From contig JAQVDU010000003.1 of assembly GCA_028698175.1 (NCBI GenBank), forward strand, positions 1-48,218: DNA of 48,218 bases, given 5' to 3'. The notes under the pieces are model-generated. The model worked only from the letters and a program-made list of their open reading frames with translations. It had not been told where the DNA came from and did no database searches. Within the stretch, counting starts at the first letter, position 1, and each line of letters starts with the position of its first letter. The position numbers and the translations under genes are program-made. Below are positions 47,324 through 48,218 of the stretch, piece after piece. The DNA is from a bacterium. Lineage in GTDB: Bacteria > Hydrothermota > 32-111.

Positions 47324-47340
47324 TAAAAATCCGAATATCA

Positions 47341-47368
47341 TTGACTTTGTTTTGTTTTCATGCACACT
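47341..47368 (+). promoter_or_regulatory. Promoter TTGACT-16-CACACT (weak -10), 6 nt before ATG 47375
   Basis: -35 47341-47346, -10 47363-47368; no SD. Confidence 0.4.
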
Positions 47369-47374
47369 AATCAG

Positions 47375-48218
47375 ATGGACTTTTTTTATACAAAAACAGC
47401 TGACGCACTTCTGAAGAGCGCCAGAAAATTCATAAGCGGAAGAGATTCCAATTATGTTTTCTTTAAGGCGGAAAATCCATTGAAACAACAAAGGGCATGC
47501 ACAAGCATTTACGTTCACATTCCTTTCTGCAATTCGCTATGCCCCTACTGTCCTTACAATCGCATTCCGGAGGACAAAGCCCGGCTTGCATTATACATTG
47601 AGGCGCTTAAAAAGGAGATAACAGGCATTTCCGGTTTGTGCGGAAGAAGAGACGTATCATCGGTTTATTTCGGAGGAGGTACGCCGCTGCTTACCGGGGA
47701 AAAAATCAAAGAAATAACACGTACGATAAGGGATAATTACAATGTTTCAGGAGATTTCTGCATTGAAGCAAATCCTAATGATATAAATGAAGATTCGGTG
47801 GAATTGCTTAAACAGGCGGGGTTCGCGTCAATAAGCCTCGGTGTTCAGAGTTTTAACGATGACCTTTTGAAGAGTATTGGAAGAAAATATGCGTCATCTG
47901 CCGCAGTAAGCTCAGCAATAAAGCTTTTGACGTCTGGATTCGATTCTGTCAACATTGACTTGCTTTTCGCGCTGCCGGGTCAGAATATGGATTGTCTTAT
48001 GAATGACCTTGAAAAGGCGGTTTCGCTCAAACCAGACCAGATAACAACTTATCCTCTTTTTACATTTCCCTACTCTGAGATCTCACAATTCAAGAAAATC
48101 AAGCACGTCGAATCGCCTTCTCTCATAAAAAGAAGAAGAATGTACTATTCAATCTACGAATACCTTGAAAAGTCCGGATATAAAAGGTGCTCGGTATGGT
48201 CATTTAAAAGAGAAAAAA
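47375..48218 (+). CDS. HemN/HemW-like radical SAM protein, truncated by window edge
   Basis: Manual translation MDFFYTKTADALLKSARKFISGRDSNYVFFKAE...SIYVHIPFCNSLCPYCPYN...SSVYFGGGTPLL...FCIEANPNDINEDSVELLKQAGFASISLGVQSFNDDLLKSIGR; CX3CX2C cluster. Missing from the track because it runs off the window. Confidence 0.9.
   Translation, partial: MDFFYTKTADALLKSARKFISGRDSNYVFFKAENPLKQQRACTSIYVHIPFCNSLCPYCPYNRIPEDKARLALYIEALKKEITGISGLCGRRDVSSVYFGGGTPLLTGEKIKEITRTIRDNYNVSGDFCIEANPNDINEDSVELLKQAGFASISLGVQSFNDDLLKSIGRKYASSAAVSSAIKLLTSGFDSVNIDLLFALPGQNMDCLMNDLEKAVSLKPDQITTYPLFTFPYSEISQFKKIKHVESPSLIKRRRMYYSIYEYLEKSGYKRCSVWSFKREK

Noticed and set aside
1-48218. CRISPR arrays, tRNA or rRNA genes, intact transposases
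   Set aside because: No regularly spaced repeat array, no tRNA-like cloverleaf recognised in the short intergenic regions, and no transposase motifs in the ORFs. A tRNAscan/Infernal run was not possible.

Overview
The window is a gene-dense, AT-leaning bacterial chromosome segment. Three secreted proteins have C-termini resembling type IX secretion (T9SS) sorting domains, so I tentatively suggest an FCB-group or candidate-phylum bacterium. Main content: (i) an M16 peptidase (truncated at the window edge) with a UPF0104-type flippase; (ii) an Hsp20 gene; (iii) a heterodimeric ABC exporter; (iv) a ~10.5 kb co-directional run secD-secF-cNMP-binding protein-secreted PLD/LTD protein-three glycosyltransferases-LVIVD propeller-methyltransferase; (v) YfhO and a second UPF0104 protein; (vi) a ~6.7 kb run of glycosyltransferases, methyltransferase, CoaE-like kinase, M28 glutaminyl-cyclase-like lipoprotein, ComEA-like HhH protein, GNAT/FemAB-like protein, DUF7033-like protein and TM1266-like protein; (vii) a GAF/HD-GYP protein; (viii) a Wza/Wzz/Wzx plus GT/Wzy/WecB polysaccharide locus; (ix) a LeuCD-type dehydratase pair; (x) a large secreted glycosidase-like protein; and (xi) PilB, a DinG-like helicase, a histidine phosphatase, an HI0933-type flavoprotein, a lipoprotein and a HemN/HemW-like radical SAM enzyme (truncated). 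Strongest leads: a cNMP-binding ORF directly in frame behind the secF TGA with no ATG/GTG/TTG start able to include the whole domain (AUU start or UGA-C readthrough); a ~130-residue insertion in the SecF periplasmic domain; a set of apparently leaderless promoters alternating with Shine-Dalgarno-led ones; a REP-like hairpin island bounded by 25-bp direct repeats; and a perfect 12-bp hairpin inside the HD-GYP coding sequence next to a zero-gap convergent junction. No CRISPR, rRNA or tRNA was recognised. All calls come from reading the sequence; no database search was run.
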